From Acidobacteriota bacterium (GTDB lineage: Bacteria > Acidobacteriota > Vicinamibacteria > Vicinamibacterales > Fen-181): DNA of 42,216 nucleotides. Positions 8,821 through 17,453 of the stretch are shown here, piece after piece. A program made the translations under genes and the position numbers. The notes beneath the pieces were generated by a model. The model searched no databases, had not been told where the DNA came from, and saw nothing but the letters and a program-made list of their open reading frames with translations. The DNA is taken from positions 1-42,216 of the forward strand of contig PMZR01000031.1 of the NCBI GenBank assembly GCA_003170135.1, written 5' to 3'. How positions within the stretch are numbered: position 1 is the first letter of the stretch; every line of letters begins with the position of its first letter.

Positions 8821-9687
8821 CTAGATCGGCCCCAGCCGCACGCTGCTGGCGTAGAAGAGGACGCGGCCGAGTATCTCCGACACGGCAACCAAGACCAGCG
8901 TGGCGACGCCGATGGTCACGGGCGAGAGCGGTCCCTGCACGCCGCGCAGAACGCCGACCAGGAGCAAGCCCGCTGCGATGGCGGCAGCGGCCTTGCCGAG
9001 GGCCAGCCATGTGGCGGCGTGTCCGACCGCGGCCGGGCTGATGGCGGCGGCCGGTTCGCGCGCGAGCACCGCGATCTCCGCGGGCAGCAGGAGCACCTGC
9101 AGCGCGAGCAGGACGATCGCCGTCATGATCAACAACCTGTGTTCCGGGAGCGCGGCCTGCGTCGCCGCTCGCACCGAACTCGCGACGAGGAGGACCACGG
9201 CACCAAGCAGCACGGTCGTCGCGAAGAAGTTGATCGGCGTGAGCACGCGATTCCATCCCGGCTGCGCGGGCACCATGTAGAGCCGCGACATCGCAAAGAC
9301 GACGGCAACGCCGAGAACCGCTGCCACGACACGGGCGACATCACGCCTGCCCGGCGAGCCGGCGCCGGTTCGATCCAGCGCGACAACGAGCAACGCCGAC
9401 GCCGTGAACAGCGCGGTGAGCACCACTTCGCGGCTCAACCAGGACGTCCGCACGTTGGTTATCGCGAGCCAGGCCTGTGCCGGCTGGCCGAGATGCGCGA
9501 GCGACGCGACGAGGCCAAAAACGGCCGCGGCGGCGGCAACGAGCAGCGGGCCATCGAGCGCCCTCGCGGGGGCATGCGCCGGTTCCCGCGCCGCGAACAG
9601 CTGCAGGGCGACGACGACCAGCAGGATGCCGACCGAGGCCTGCATCAGCAGGGTAAACGCGACGAGCGCCCATTCGCGGGTGTTCAA
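8821..9687 (-). CDS. dmsC: DMSO reductase membrane anchor subunit DmsC
   Basis: 288 aa, TTG start at 9687, overlapping the dmsB stop (TGA at 9686-9684) by 2 nt, so translation is probably coupled. The protein is almost entirely hydrophobic with about eight transmembrane helices. It has DmsC-family landmarks: an N-terminal EWALVAFTLLMQASVG, LAHLGQP with LAITNVRTSWLSREVV, SRLYMVPAQPGWN, and a C-terminal SEILGRVLFYASSVRLG. It anchors the DmsAB dimer in the inner membrane and takes electrons from menaquinol. Length matches the family (about 290). Last gene of a dmsABC operon. Confidence 0.9.
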   Translation of the reverse strand: MNTREWALVAFTLLMQASVGILLVVVALQLFAAREPAHAPARALDGPLLVAAAAAVFGLVASLAHLGQPAQAWLAITNVRTSWLSREVVLTALFTASALLVVALDRTGAGSPGRRDVARVVAAVLGVAVVFAMSRLYMVPAQPGWNRVLTPINFFATTVLLGAVVLLVASSVRAATQAALPEHRLLIMTAIVLLALQVLLLPAEIAVLAREPAAAISPAAVGHAATWLALGKAAAAIAAGLLLVGVLRGVQGPLSPVTIGVATLVLVAVSEILGRVLFYASSVRLGPI

Positions 9688-10349
9688 ATCTCCTCGCGAT
9701 TGCCGATGCGCGGCAGTTGGACCTGACGGTTGTCGTCCGAAGTCCGCCCTTCGACAAGCTCAGGGCGTGGTGAGCCCGCCGCACCACGATGTCCGATGTC
9801 CGAGGTTATCACCACCGACGGTTTCGTCATTGCAGGGTCGGGCAGCGGATAAATGTCCCGCCTCGTGCCGTGGCGCGCTTCCAGGTCACCCAGGTCCCCG
9901 AAATCGAGCGCGCGCAGGGGGCACGCCGCGACGCACGCGGGCGGGCGCCCCGCCTGGCGTTCGTCGGCGCAGAAGTCGCACTTCGTCATCCGTCCGGCGC
10001 CGGCGTCGTAGCGCGGCGCGCCGTAGGGACAGACCCACTCGCAGTAGCGGCACCCGATGCACCGGTCGGCGGCGATGGCCACGGTGCCGTCCTCGCGCTT
10101 GTGCATCGCGCGCGTCGGGCACGCGTCCACGCACGCCGGCTCCGCGCAGTGCATGCACGACAGCGACACGCTGTAGGCAAAGGCGGTCGTCGTCCAGGCC
10201 GCGCCCTGGCGGATCCACTCGCCGCCCTCGACGGTCGCGACACGCCGCCACAATCGCCCGACTTCCAGGTCGTGCTTGTCCTTGCACGCCACCTGGCACG
10301 CCTTGCACCCGCTGCACGCGGTCGTATCGATGTAGAAGGCTAGGTGCAT
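9684..10349 (-). CDS. dmsB: DMSO reductase iron-sulfur subunit DmsB
   Basis: 221 aa starting at ATG 10349 (MHLAFYIDTTACSGCKACQVACKD). Upstream in-frame codons are only heptad repeat. Four ferredoxin-type Cys clusters are visible: CSGCKACQVAC, CMHCAEPACVDAC, CIGCRYCEWVC and CDFC ending in CVAACP. This matches E. coli DmsB, which carries four [4Fe-4S] centres between DmsC and DmsA; the signature GTVAIAADRCIGCRYC and CPLRALDFG are preserved. The last ~35 residues are odd: they include SPRPELVEGR, the translation of a REP-like palindrome, flanked by GTCCGNN heptads, so repeat DNA appears to have been built into the C-terminus. Confidence 0.92.
   Translation of the reverse strand: MHLAFYIDTTACSGCKACQVACKDKHDLEVGRLWRRVATVEGGEWIRQGAAWTTTAFAYSVSLSCMHCAEPACVDACPTRAMHKREDGTVAIAADRCIGCRYCEWVCPYGAPRYDAGAGRMTKCDFCADERQAGRPPACVAACPLRALDFGDLGDLEARHGTRRDIYPLPDPAMTKPSVVITSDIGHRGAAGSPRPELVEGRTSDDNRQVQLPRIGNREEI
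9735..9804. repeat. REP-like palindrome (9745-9767) with flanking heptads inside dmsB
   Basis: A 23-bp element has arms CGCCC and GGGCG around TTCGACAAGCTCA. This core is known from many bacterial genomes as a dispersed palindromic repeat (translated as SPRPELVEG or SLSKG). It is preceded by GTCCGAA, GTCCGCC (9735-9748) and followed by GTCCGAT, GTCCGAG (9791-9804). Confidence 0.7.
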
Positions 10350-10355
10350 GGTGAG

Positions 10356-10500
10356 TGGTGCTAAGTGCTGTGTGCTACGTGCTGGTGCCGTGCTACGTGC
10401 TATGTGCTTATGCCGTGCTATGTGCTGTGTGCCGTGCCATGTGCTGCGTGCTGCGTGCTCGGCACCTGGCACAGCACCAAGCACCAGCACCAAGCACTGA
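10356..10500. repeat. Heptad array GTGCTNN that inverts to AGCACNN, between dmsA and dmsB
   Basis: About 14 units in the order GTGCTGT, GTGCTAC, GTGCTAC, GTGCTAT, GTGCTAT, GTGCTGT, GTGCCAT, GTGCTGC, GTGCTGC, GTGCTCG, with a few 4-bp interruptions. It then passes into the complementary units GCACCTG, AGCACCA, AGCACTG. The two orientations could pair into a long imperfect hairpin in the dms mRNA. The array lies 17 nt after the dmsA stop and reaches the dmsB start. Confidence 0.85.
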
Positions 10501-10517
10501 GCGCGCGCCGTGCGCGC

Positions 10518-12965
10518 TCATGCCTTGCGCACCTCGACCAGCATCGTGTGCTGCGCGTTGCCCCTGGCGCCGGGCGTCGCGCGCTCCGAGGTCAGCACGT
10601 TCACGCAGCCCCGGCGATCGACGCCCTTCGCGTCCGGCGTCCACCAGGCGCCCTGCGGGATGTCGACCAGGCCGGGAATGATCCGCTTCGTCAGCCGGAC
10701 GCGCCCGCGCAGTTCGCCGCGATCGTTGAAGACGCGCACCGGGTCGCCATCGCTCACCCCGCGCGCCTGTGCGTCGATCGGGTTCATGTAGACGCGCTGC
10801 GGCATCGCTTCCTCGAGCCAGTCCACGTTGTCATGCGTCGAGTGGACGCGGCGCGCGTAGTGGCTCCCGATCGCCTGCAGCGGGTACTTCTTGAACAGCG
10901 GATCCCAGGGCCCGCCTTCCCACTCGGGAATGAACTTCGCCACCGCGGGCAGGCCTTCGATCCGCATGTCCGCCAGCCGCGACGAGTAAATTTCGATCTT
11001 GCCCGACGGCGTCTTCAGCGGATGCGTCGCCGGGTCCTCGCGGAAGTCCGCAAACGCGACGTGCGGCTTGTCGTACTTGAAGATGTGCACGCCGCGCCGG
11101 CGGAACTCCTCGAAGCTCGGGAAGGTCGGGTCCGCGGCCTGCGACACCTTCACCATCTCCTCGAGCCACTGCAGTTCGGTCCGCCCCTCGGTGAACTGCG
11201 GCGCGAGCCCGAGCTTGTCGGCCACGTGCGTGAAGATGTCGTAATCGCTCCGGCACTCGTGCATCGGCGCGATCGCCTGGTTCATGAAGATGAGCGACGC
11301 GCCGTGCCCCCAGACGGTGCACATGTCGTTCTTCTCGAACCAGGTGATGGCCGGCAGCACCACATCGGCGTATCGCGCGCTTGGCGTCAGGAACTGGTCC
11401 GTGACGACGATGAACTCGACGAGCGAACGGTCGCGCAGGATGCGGTCGGTGCGGTTGATGTTGCCGTGCTGGTTGACCAGCGTGTTGCCCGCCGTGTTGA
11501 AGATGAACCGGATATTGCTCCTGAGCGTCGTCTGCCCGTCGGGAAGATGCAACACGCCGTCGGCGGCGGTCATCTCGGTGCCGCGCACGACCGCGTCGGT
11601 CCATTTGAAGACCGGGATGGCCTCGGTCACGGGATTGTGCCCCGCGGGCAGGCCGCCGACCGGCAGCGGGCGCGCGACCGAATAGCTGACGCCGCCGGCG
11701 CTGCCGCCGCTTTTGCCCACGTTGCCGGTCATCGCGGCCAGCGTAACGGTGCCCCGCACCGGCTGCTCGCCGTACGCGCGCCGGTTGAAGGCGAGGCCGG
11801 CGAGCAACGCCGCCGGCTTCGTCGTCGCGTACTCGCGGGCCAGCCGCGTGATCGTGGCCGCGGGGATCTGGGTGAACGGTTCCGCCCACGCCGGCGTCTT
11901 CGGCGTGCCGTCCGCCTGACCAAGCACGTAACTCTTGTACGACGCGCCGCCCGGCGCTCCTTCCGGCAGGTGCTCCTCGTCGAAGCCCACGCAGTAGCGA
12001 TCGAGAAACGCCTGGTCGTGCAGGCCCTCGGTGATCATCACGAAGGCCATCGCGTCCATCAACGCGTTGTCGGTGCCCGCGCGGATCGGGATCCACTCGT
12101 CCGCCAGCGCCTGCACGCTCATCGTCAGGCGCGGATCGATGACGATGATCCGCGCGCCCGCCTGCCTCGCGAGCTTCAGGCGGTAGCTGGTGTTGGTGCC
12201 GAAAATTGTCTCGGCCGGGTTGAAGCCCCACAGGATGACGAGCTTCGAGTTCACGAAGTCGTCGGCGCTGTTGCCCGAATCCTCGGTGCCGAGCGAGTAG
12301 GGCGTCGCCCAGCGCGAACAGGCGGAGCTGTAGGAGTTGTAGTAATTCAGGCGCCCGCCGAACAGGTTCAGCAGGCGCGCGGACATCTGCGAGCCGGCGA
12401 AGAGGCTGCTGCCGCCCGACGCATAGTGGTTGTAGAAGGCGGCGGGGCCGTAGGCATCGCGCACGCGACGCATCGCGTCGGCGATGAGCGTCGTCGCCTG
12501 GTCCCAGGAGATCCGCTCGAACCTTCCGTCGCCCCGTTCGCCGACACGCTTCATCGGGAACTCGAGACGGTCCGGATGGTAGACGCGGCGCCGGTAGGCG
12601 CGCCCGCGCGGGCAGGCCCGCAGTTGCGGGTCGGCGGGGGAGTCGGGGCGGTCGTCCGTGGTGATGCGGATGATGCGGCCGTCCTTGACCCACGCCTTCA
12701 GGACGCAGTGGCCGCCGCAGTTGTGGGCGCAGCCGCTCGGGACAACCGTGATGCCGGATCCGGCTGCAGTCGGATTTCTCACCGCGGCGGCGGGACTGGC
12801 CAGCGCCTGTTCGCCCAGCCGGCGCAGCCCCGCGCCCACGACGGCCGCACCTCCGCCCATCGTGGCGCCCCAGCGAAGAAACGATCGCCGGGAGACGTCG
12901 CGCTCGATGGAGGTGCGTAGGGGCGAACCTGGGTTCGCCTTGCTTGTCCGGGATTCGTCGCGCAT
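10518..12965 (-). CDS. dmsA: DMSO reductase catalytic subunit DmsA
   Basis: 815 aa, ATG at 12965. A twin-arginine signal (SRRSFLRWGA, about 25-34) directs export of the folded protein. The [4Fe-4S] ligands are C79, C83, C87 and C118 (CAHNCGGHC ... ACPRG), followed by RRRVYHPDRLEFPMKRVGERG. The likely Mo ligand is Ser in SYSSACSRWA (about 211-220). Similarity to E. coli DmsA runs to the end: DEWIPIRAGTDNAL, CVGFDEEHLP, PSGKIEIYSSRLADM, RVHSTHDNVDWL, GCVNVLTSERATP. It reduces DMSO or other S-/N-oxides at a bis-MGD centre, facing the periplasm. First gene of dmsABC. The substrate is not decided by sequence, and no DmsD-type chaperone is nearby. Confidence 0.93.
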   Translation of the reverse strand: MRDESRTSKANPGSPLRTSIERDVSRRSFLRWGATMGGGAAVVGAGLRRLGEQALASPAAAVRNPTAAGSGITVVPSGCAHNCGGHCVLKAWVKDGRIIRITTDDRPDSPADPQLRACPRGRAYRRRVYHPDRLEFPMKRVGERGDGRFERISWDQATTLIADAMRRVRDAYGPAAFYNHYASGGSSLFAGSQMSARLLNLFGGRLNYYNSYSSACSRWATPYSLGTEDSGNSADDFVNSKLVILWGFNPAETIFGTNTSYRLKLARQAGARIIVIDPRLTMSVQALADEWIPIRAGTDNALMDAMAFVMITEGLHDQAFLDRYCVGFDEEHLPEGAPGGASYKSYVLGQADGTPKTPAWAEPFTQIPAATITRLAREYATTKPAALLAGLAFNRRAYGEQPVRGTVTLAAMTGNVGKSGGSAGGVSYSVARPLPVGGLPAGHNPVTEAIPVFKWTDAVVRGTEMTAADGVLHLPDGQTTLRSNIRFIFNTAGNTLVNQHGNINRTDRILRDRSLVEFIVVTDQFLTPSARYADVVLPAITWFEKNDMCTVWGHGASLIFMNQAIAPMHECRSDYDIFTHVADKLGLAPQFTEGRTELQWLEEMVKVSQAADPTFPSFEEFRRRGVHIFKYDKPHVAFADFREDPATHPLKTPSGKIEIYSSRLADMRIEGLPAVAKFIPEWEGGPWDPLFKKYPLQAIGSHYARRVHSTHDNVDWLEEAMPQRVYMNPIDAQARGVSDGDPVRVFNDRGELRGRVRLTKRIIPGLVDIPQGAWWTPDAKGVDRRGCVNVLTSERATPGARGNAQHTMLVEVRKA

Positions 12966-13035
12966 CGAGAACGCGGGGATTGTGAGGGCGCGAGGCAGGA
13001 AATGTCAATCGAGCGACCGGCCTCCTTTCCGCCTC

Positions 13036-13063
13036 TTGACACCCGTCTCACATGACGTACGAT
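13036..13063 (+). promoter_or_regulatory. Sigma-70-type promoter for the membrane-protein gene
   Basis: TTGACA (13036-13041), 16-nt spacer, TACGAT (13058-13063). Predicted transcription starts near 13070, giving a ~40-nt leader to the ATG at 13110. The best -35/-10 pair noticed in the window. Confidence 0.6.
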
Positions 13064-13109
13064 TCGTCGGGTGACCATCCTGGCAGAAGTCGCGTTCCGG
13101 AGGTGGCCG

Positions 13110-13553
13110 ATGTGGAAGAGGGCGCCGGTCGTGGCCGCAGCCGTGTGCGGGGCGCTCACGGCGATCATGGTTCTGCTTCCGCGCGGGGCGCTGCACATCG
13201 CGATGGCACACGTCGTCTTCGCCGCCATCTGCGCGTGCGCGCTGCTGCCGTTCGTCCTTGCGGTGGCGCTCGTCGGCAGACGCTGGTCGGGAGCTCGCGC
13301 GGTGCGCCTGGCGTTCACCGTCGTGCCCGCGACCTTCGTCGGCGCCGGCCTGTTCGGATGGGCGTTCGTGCCCGACACCTGGACGGCCTCGTTGTGGGTC
13401 ACGATCGACGCGTCGATGAACGCGGCCACCTACGGCGGCCAGTTCGAACACCTGGCCGAACATGCGCTCCTCTACTTCCTGTATATCGGCATCCTCGGCG
13501 CATTCGGTTCGACGATTGCCTCGATCGTCGTCCTGAAACTGTCCGCGCGATGA
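13110..13553 (+). CDS. Four-helix membrane protein of unknown function
   Basis: 147 aa. The frame is open from a GTG at 13071, but ATG 13110 has GGAGG (13099-13103) 6 nt upstream and starts MWKRAPVVAAAVCGAL. The GTG would leave almost no leader after the promoter at 13036-13063, so 13110 is chosen. Four hydrophobic segments are seen at about 5-24, 32-55, 65-87 and 115-140, with a short conserved-looking stretch FEHLAEHALLYFLYIGILG before the last. I recognise no family. It is divergent from dmsA and 91 nt upstream of a lipoprotein-like gene. Confidence 0.75.
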   Translation: MWKRAPVVAAAVCGALTAIMVLLPRGALHIAMAHVVFAAICACALLPFVLAVALVGRRWSGARAVRLAFTVVPATFVGAGLFGWAFVPDTWTASLWVTIDASMNAATYGGQFEHLAEHALLYFLYIGILGAFGSTIASIVVLKLSAR

Positions 13554-13644
13554 TTCCGCTGATGCCCGGCCTTGCTGGCTGACCGAGAGCGCCCCACGCG
13601 CCCCCGCTGTGGTACGCTTCTCTCATTGCTCGCCGGAGGCCCGC

Positions 13645-14463
13645 ATGATCCGTCGTGTTGCCGTTCGCCTCATACCGGTCATCGCCATCATCGTCGGCGC
13701 CGCACAACTTGCCTGCGCACCCCGGCTCGAGGAGGCGCAGGTCCGCGCCCGTCTCGTCGACCAGCTCCGCCTCTCGAAGGACGAGCTGCGCGTCGTCTCC
13801 ATCGACAGCGCCGCGCAGCCCGTTGCCACCATCGAATACGCGGGCATCCGCGCCGGCGTGCGCTTTCGGCGACAGGACGGCGTCTGGGTCATCGATGCGG
13901 TGGAGCAGGAGGGGCGCTTCGAGCCGGCCGATCGCGCCGTGCCGGTGCTGGCGCGCCGTCTGAGCGAGAAGGCGCACGCGCGCTGGATCGAGAGCGTGAT
14001 GCCGCGCTACGCGCGCACGCTGAAGCTGCTCATCGGGTGGACCGATCTGCTCGCGACCGACTGCTCGTCCGGCCTGCCCACGTCGCAGACCGCGCTGGTG
14101 AACCTGCACGCGGTGTGGCATCGCGTGCTGTTTCCCAACCGCGGCGGCGAGTTCCACAACATGGACCTCTTTCTGCGCGACGCCTGGTGGAAACCGTTCC
14201 GCGTGACGCTGACCGCGCGGCGAGTCGAGGTGCAGTCAAGCGGAGCGGACGGCCAGATGGATACGCCCGATGACCTGCGCATGACCTACGCGCGCACGCC
14301 CATCCGGTCGGGCGTGACCGCCTGCCTGCCGCATTACACGCTGCCGGCCGCCGTCGTCGAGGCGCTCAGCCGACCCGACGCGCCGACCGCGTGGAACTGC
14401 GCGGAGCTGCTCTCGTCGCTCCGGCGGAACGAGATGCTCGACGTGGCCCAGGCGGGCAGATAA
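13645..14463 (+). CDS. Exported protein, possible lipoprotein, unknown function
   Basis: 272 aa from ATG 13645; a 12-codon upstream extension (13609) lacks signal character. The N-terminus MIRRVAVRLIPVIAIIVGAAQLAC is a signal peptide ending in Cys. The lipobox (QLAC) is imperfect, so lipidation is uncertain. The mature part starts with a small domain (to about 90) and then has a Trp-rich region (WWKPFRVTLTARRVEVQ) ending with DGQMDTPDDLRMTY and a Cys-containing tail. Remaining Cys residues (LLATDCSSG, TACLPHY, WNCAELL) could form disulfides in the periplasm. No family recognised. It sits 34 nt before aspA in the same direction. Confidence 0.75.
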   Translation: MIRRVAVRLIPVIAIIVGAAQLACAPRLEEAQVRARLVDQLRLSKDELRVVSIDSAAQPVATIEYAGIRAGVRFRRQDGVWVIDAVEQEGRFEPADRAVPVLARRLSEKAHARWIESVMPRYARTLKLLIGWTDLLATDCSSGLPTSQTALVNLHAVWHRVLFPNRGGEFHNMDLFLRDAWWKPFRVTLTARRVEVQSSGADGQMDTPDDLRMTYARTPIRSGVTACLPHYTLPAAVVEALSRPDAPTAWNCAELLSSLRRNEMLDVAQAGR

Positions 14464-14497
14464 GTGCACGTGAAATTCGCGGCCGCGCGAGGGTGAC

Positions 14498-15925
14498 ATG
14501 GACGAGGCAATGACCGCACCAGGGCCCGCGGTTCGCACCGAGCACGATTCGCTTGGCAGCCTCGCGGTGCCGGCCGACGCGTATTACGGCATTCAGACCC
14601 AGCGCGCCATCGAGAACTTCCCGATTACGGGCGTGACGATCGGCCACTTTCACCACCTGATTCGCGCCCTCGCGATGGTCAAGAAGGCCGCGGCCCACGC
14701 CAACATGGACCTCGGCATCCTCGATCCGCCAATCGGCGGGGCGATCTCGCGTGCGTGCGACGACCTCGTCGCGGACCGGTATCACGACCAGTTCCGCGTG
14801 GACGTCTTCCAGGGCGGCGCGGGCACGTCCACCAACATGAACGCCAACGAAGTCGTCGCCAATGTCGCGCTCGAGTACCTCGGGCACGCCCGGGGCGAGT
14901 ACCAGTTCTGTCACCCGAACGATCACGTGAACCTGTCGCAGTCCACCAACGACGTCTACCCGACGTCGATTCGCATCGCGCTCTACACGCGGCTCGAAGA
15001 TCTGATGAAGGCGATGGGCGAGCTCAAGGGCACCTTCGAGCGGAAGGACGCCGAGTTTGCCGGCGTCATCAAGATGGGCCGCACGCAACTGCAGGACGCG
15101 GTGCCGATGACGCTGGGACAGGAGATGGGCGCCTACGCGGTGATGGTCGGCGAGGACATCCGGCGCATCGAGGAGGTGCGGCCGCTGCTGGCCGAGATGA
15201 ACCTGGGCGCGACGGCCATCGGCACCGGGATCAACGCGCCAGACGGCTACGCGGCGCTCGTGCGCGAGTACCTCAACCGATTCGGCCTCGCGGCGTTCGT
15301 CACCTCCGTCAACCTGGTCGAGGCGACGCAGGACGCGGGTGTGTTCGTGCAGGTGAGCGGCGTCCTGAAACGCGTCGCGGTGAAGCTGTCGAAGATCTGC
15401 AACGACCTGCGGCTGCTCTCGTCGGGTCCGAGAACCGGCCTGCACGAGATCAACCTGCCGCCGGTGCAGCCGGGGTCGTCGATCATGCCGGGCAAGGTCA
15501 ACCCGGTCATCCCCGAGGTCGTCAACCAGATCTGCTTCCAGGTCATTGGCAACGACGTCACGATCAGCATGGCCGCCGAGGCGGGGCAGCTGGAACTGAA
15601 CGCGATGGAGCCGGTCATTTTCTTCAACCTCAATCGCAGCATCGAGATCCTCACCAACGGGTGCCTGACGCTCGCGCGGCGCTGCGTCGGCGGCATCACC
15701 GCCAACGCGAACGTGTGCCGCACCTACGTCGAGCGCAGCATCGGCATCGTCACGGCGCTCACGCCGCTTCTGGGCTACGAGAAGGCCGCGGAGATTGCGA
15801 AGGAAGCCCTGGCGACCGGACGGGGGATTTCTGACCTGGCGATCGAGCGAGGCCACATCAGCCGCGAGCAACTGGACGAGCTGCTGCGGCCTGAGAACAT
15901 GATTGGCCGCGGAAAGAAGACGTGA
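14498..15925 (+). CDS. aspA: Aspartate ammonia-lyase
   Basis: 475 aa, ATG 14498 with GAGG just upstream. It catalyses reversible deamination of L-aspartate to fumarate. Fumarase/aspartase superfamily features: GIQTQRAIENFPI (about 31), AGTSTNMNANEVVAN (about 108), HPNDHVNLSQSTND (about 140-153) and the signature GSSIMPGKVNP with the catalytic-loop Ser (about 327-337). The C-terminus TGRGISDLAIERGHIS ... ELLRPENM is the aspartase type and distinguishes it from fumarase C. Length is typical (about 470). Fumarate made here could feed anaerobic or TCA metabolism. The gene is followed by a hairpin and a heptad array. Confidence 0.9.
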   Translation: MDEAMTAPGPAVRTEHDSLGSLAVPADAYYGIQTQRAIENFPITGVTIGHFHHLIRALAMVKKAAAHANMDLGILDPPIGGAISRACDDLVADRYHDQFRVDVFQGGAGTSTNMNANEVVANVALEYLGHARGEYQFCHPNDHVNLSQSTNDVYPTSIRIALYTRLEDLMKAMGELKGTFERKDAEFAGVIKMGRTQLQDAVPMTLGQEMGAYAVMVGEDIRRIEEVRPLLAEMNLGATAIGTGINAPDGYAALVREYLNRFGLAAFVTSVNLVEATQDAGVFVQVSGVLKRVAVKLSKICNDLRLLSSGPRTGLHEINLPPVQPGSSIMPGKVNPVIPEVVNQICFQVIGNDVTISMAAEAGQLELNAMEPVIFFNLNRSIEILTNGCLTLARRCVGGITANANVCRTYVERSIGIVTALTPLLGYEKAAEIAKEALATGRGISDLAIERGHISREQLDELLRPENMIGRGKKT

Positions 15926-15926
15926 A

Positions 15927-15953
15927 GGGGGCGGGCTCCCGATCCCCGCCCCC
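15927..15953 (+). terminator. GC-rich hairpin after aspA
   Basis: A perfect 9-bp stem, GGGGGCGGG and CCCGCCCCC, around a 9-nt loop, 2 nt after the aspA stop. There is no T-run, so it may stabilise the message end rather than terminate strongly. Confidence 0.55.
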
Positions 15954-16002
<49 letters not shown>

Positions 16003-16019
16003 CTCCTCCGTCAGCGTCT

Positions 16020-17258
16020 TCACACCGCCATGGCCTTGGCCGCCAGCACCGACTTCAATGCGACGCTGAGGCGGTAGATCCCGTCGGCGATCTGCTTCTC
16101 GTTGCAGAAGGAGAAATTGAGCCGGCCCGTGTTTCGACCGGTGCCGTCGGCAAAGAACGACGTGCCGGGCACGAACGCCACCTTTTCCTTGATGGCCGCC
16201 TGCAGGACGTCGGCAGCATCGACGTACTCGGGGAACGTCGCCCACAGGAACAAACCGCCCTGCGGCTTCGTCCAGGTGACTTCCGGCGGGAAGTACATCT
16301 CGAGCGCCTTGAGCATCGCGTCGCGCCGCGCGCCGTAGACCGCGCGGATGATCTTGATGTGCTGGTCGAGGAACCCGCCGCGCGCCACGTCGTAGGCGAG
16401 CATCTGCGAGAAGGTGCTGGTGTGCAGGTCGGCCCCCTGCTTGGCCTGCACCAGCTTCTGAATCACTTCGGCCGGCGCGACGATCCACGCCAGCCGGAGG
16501 CCCGGCGCCAGCGTTTTCGAGAACGTGCTCAGGTAGATGATGTTGCCGGTGTAGGGCGCGCCGTTGTGCGCGCGGGCCTGAGCATCCAGCGCGACCAGCG
16601 ACAAAATGTGTTCCTCCTCGTACCGGAGCTGCCCGTACGGGTCGTCTTCGATGATCGGCACGCCGTAGTGATCGGCCAGGCCAATCAACTGGTGCCGCCG
16701 CGAGAGTGACAACGTCACGCCCGTCGGGTTCTGGAAGTTCGGCAGCGCGTATATGAACTTCGGCCCCATGCGCAGGGCCGCTTCGAGGGCGTCCGGCTGC
16801 ATGCCGTCTTCGTCCATCGGCACGTTGATGTACTCGGCCTCATAAGCGTTCCATGCCTGCAGCGCGCCGAGATACGTGGGTCGTTCGACGACGAGATGAT
16901 CGCCGGGATTGATGAAGACCTTGCCGATGAGATCCAGGGCCTGCTGCGACCCGCTCGTAATAAGGACGTTCTCCGGTTCGATGACGATGCCGTAGCGCGA
17001 TGAGTGCCTCGCGATCATCTCGCGAAGCGGGCGATAACCTTCCGTCGTGCTGTACTGAAGCGCCTTGGTTCCGTGTTCCTTGAGCAGCCGGCAGGTGGAT
17101 TCCTGGAACTGATCCACGGGAAAGACGTCCGGCGCGGGCAGTCCGCCGGCGAACGAGATGAGGTCCGGCTGCTCGGTGAGTTTCAGGAGTTCACGGACCG
17201 CGGAACTGCGCATGCGCTGCGTGCGTTGCGCGAAACGCTCTGTCCACGGGGTCTGCAT
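16020..17258 (-). CDS. PLP-dependent aminotransferase, fold type I (2-aminoadipate / MocR-catalytic type)
   Basis: 412 aa from ATG 17258, chosen because GGAGG lies about 5 nt upstream (minus strand GCGGAGGAACAC); the longer frame to 17351 lacks this. Aminotransferase class I/II fold: ISFAGGLPAPDVFP (about 34), TSGSQQALDLIGKV (about 97), YALPNFQNPTG (about 185) with its Asn, EDDPYGQLRYE (about 221) with the PLP-binding Asp/Tyr, and STFSKTLAPGLRLAW (about 263) with the Schiff-base Lys. It closely resembles LysN-type 2-aminoadipate and aromatic/branched-chain aminotransferases; the true amino donor is unknown. It is divergent from the BACON lipoprotein gene and convergent with aspA. There is no GntR DNA-binding domain, so it is an enzyme rather than a MocR regulator. 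Confidence 0.88.
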   Translation of the reverse strand: MQTPWTERFAQRTQRMRSSAVRELLKLTEQPDLISFAGGLPAPDVFPVDQFQESTCRLLKEHGTKALQYSTTEGYRPLREMIARHSSRYGIVIEPENVLITSGSQQALDLIGKVFINPGDHLVVERPTYLGALQAWNAYEAEYINVPMDEDGMQPDALEAALRMGPKFIYALPNFQNPTGVTLSLSRRHQLIGLADHYGVPIIEDDPYGQLRYEEEHILSLVALDAQARAHNGAPYTGNIIYLSTFSKTLAPGLRLAWIVAPAEVIQKLVQAKQGADLHTSTFSQMLAYDVARGGFLDQHIKIIRAVYGARRDAMLKALEMYFPPEVTWTKPQGGLFLWATFPEYVDAADVLQAAIKEKVAFVPGTSFFADGTGRNTGRLNFSFCNEKQIADGIYRLSVALKSVLAAKAMAV

Positions 17259-17453
17259 GTGTTCCTCCGCAAGGGCTGGCGTCCCCACCTCGGGCGGGAA
17301 CTCGGTGTGGAGTCGCACGACACGGGGGGCGGGCTGGCGATTGCGACGCAAGAAGAAGGACGCGTCTATGCTACGCCGAAAACACCCCTGCCGGGAAGGT
17401 CAAAGCTGAACGGTTGCGCGTTCTGCTGGCCTGCCGCTTGCTCGCGACGTGGC

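Noticed and set aside
14498..15925. Class II fumarase.
   Set aside because: The C-terminal region (ISDLAIERGHIS, ELLRPENM) and length follow aspartase.
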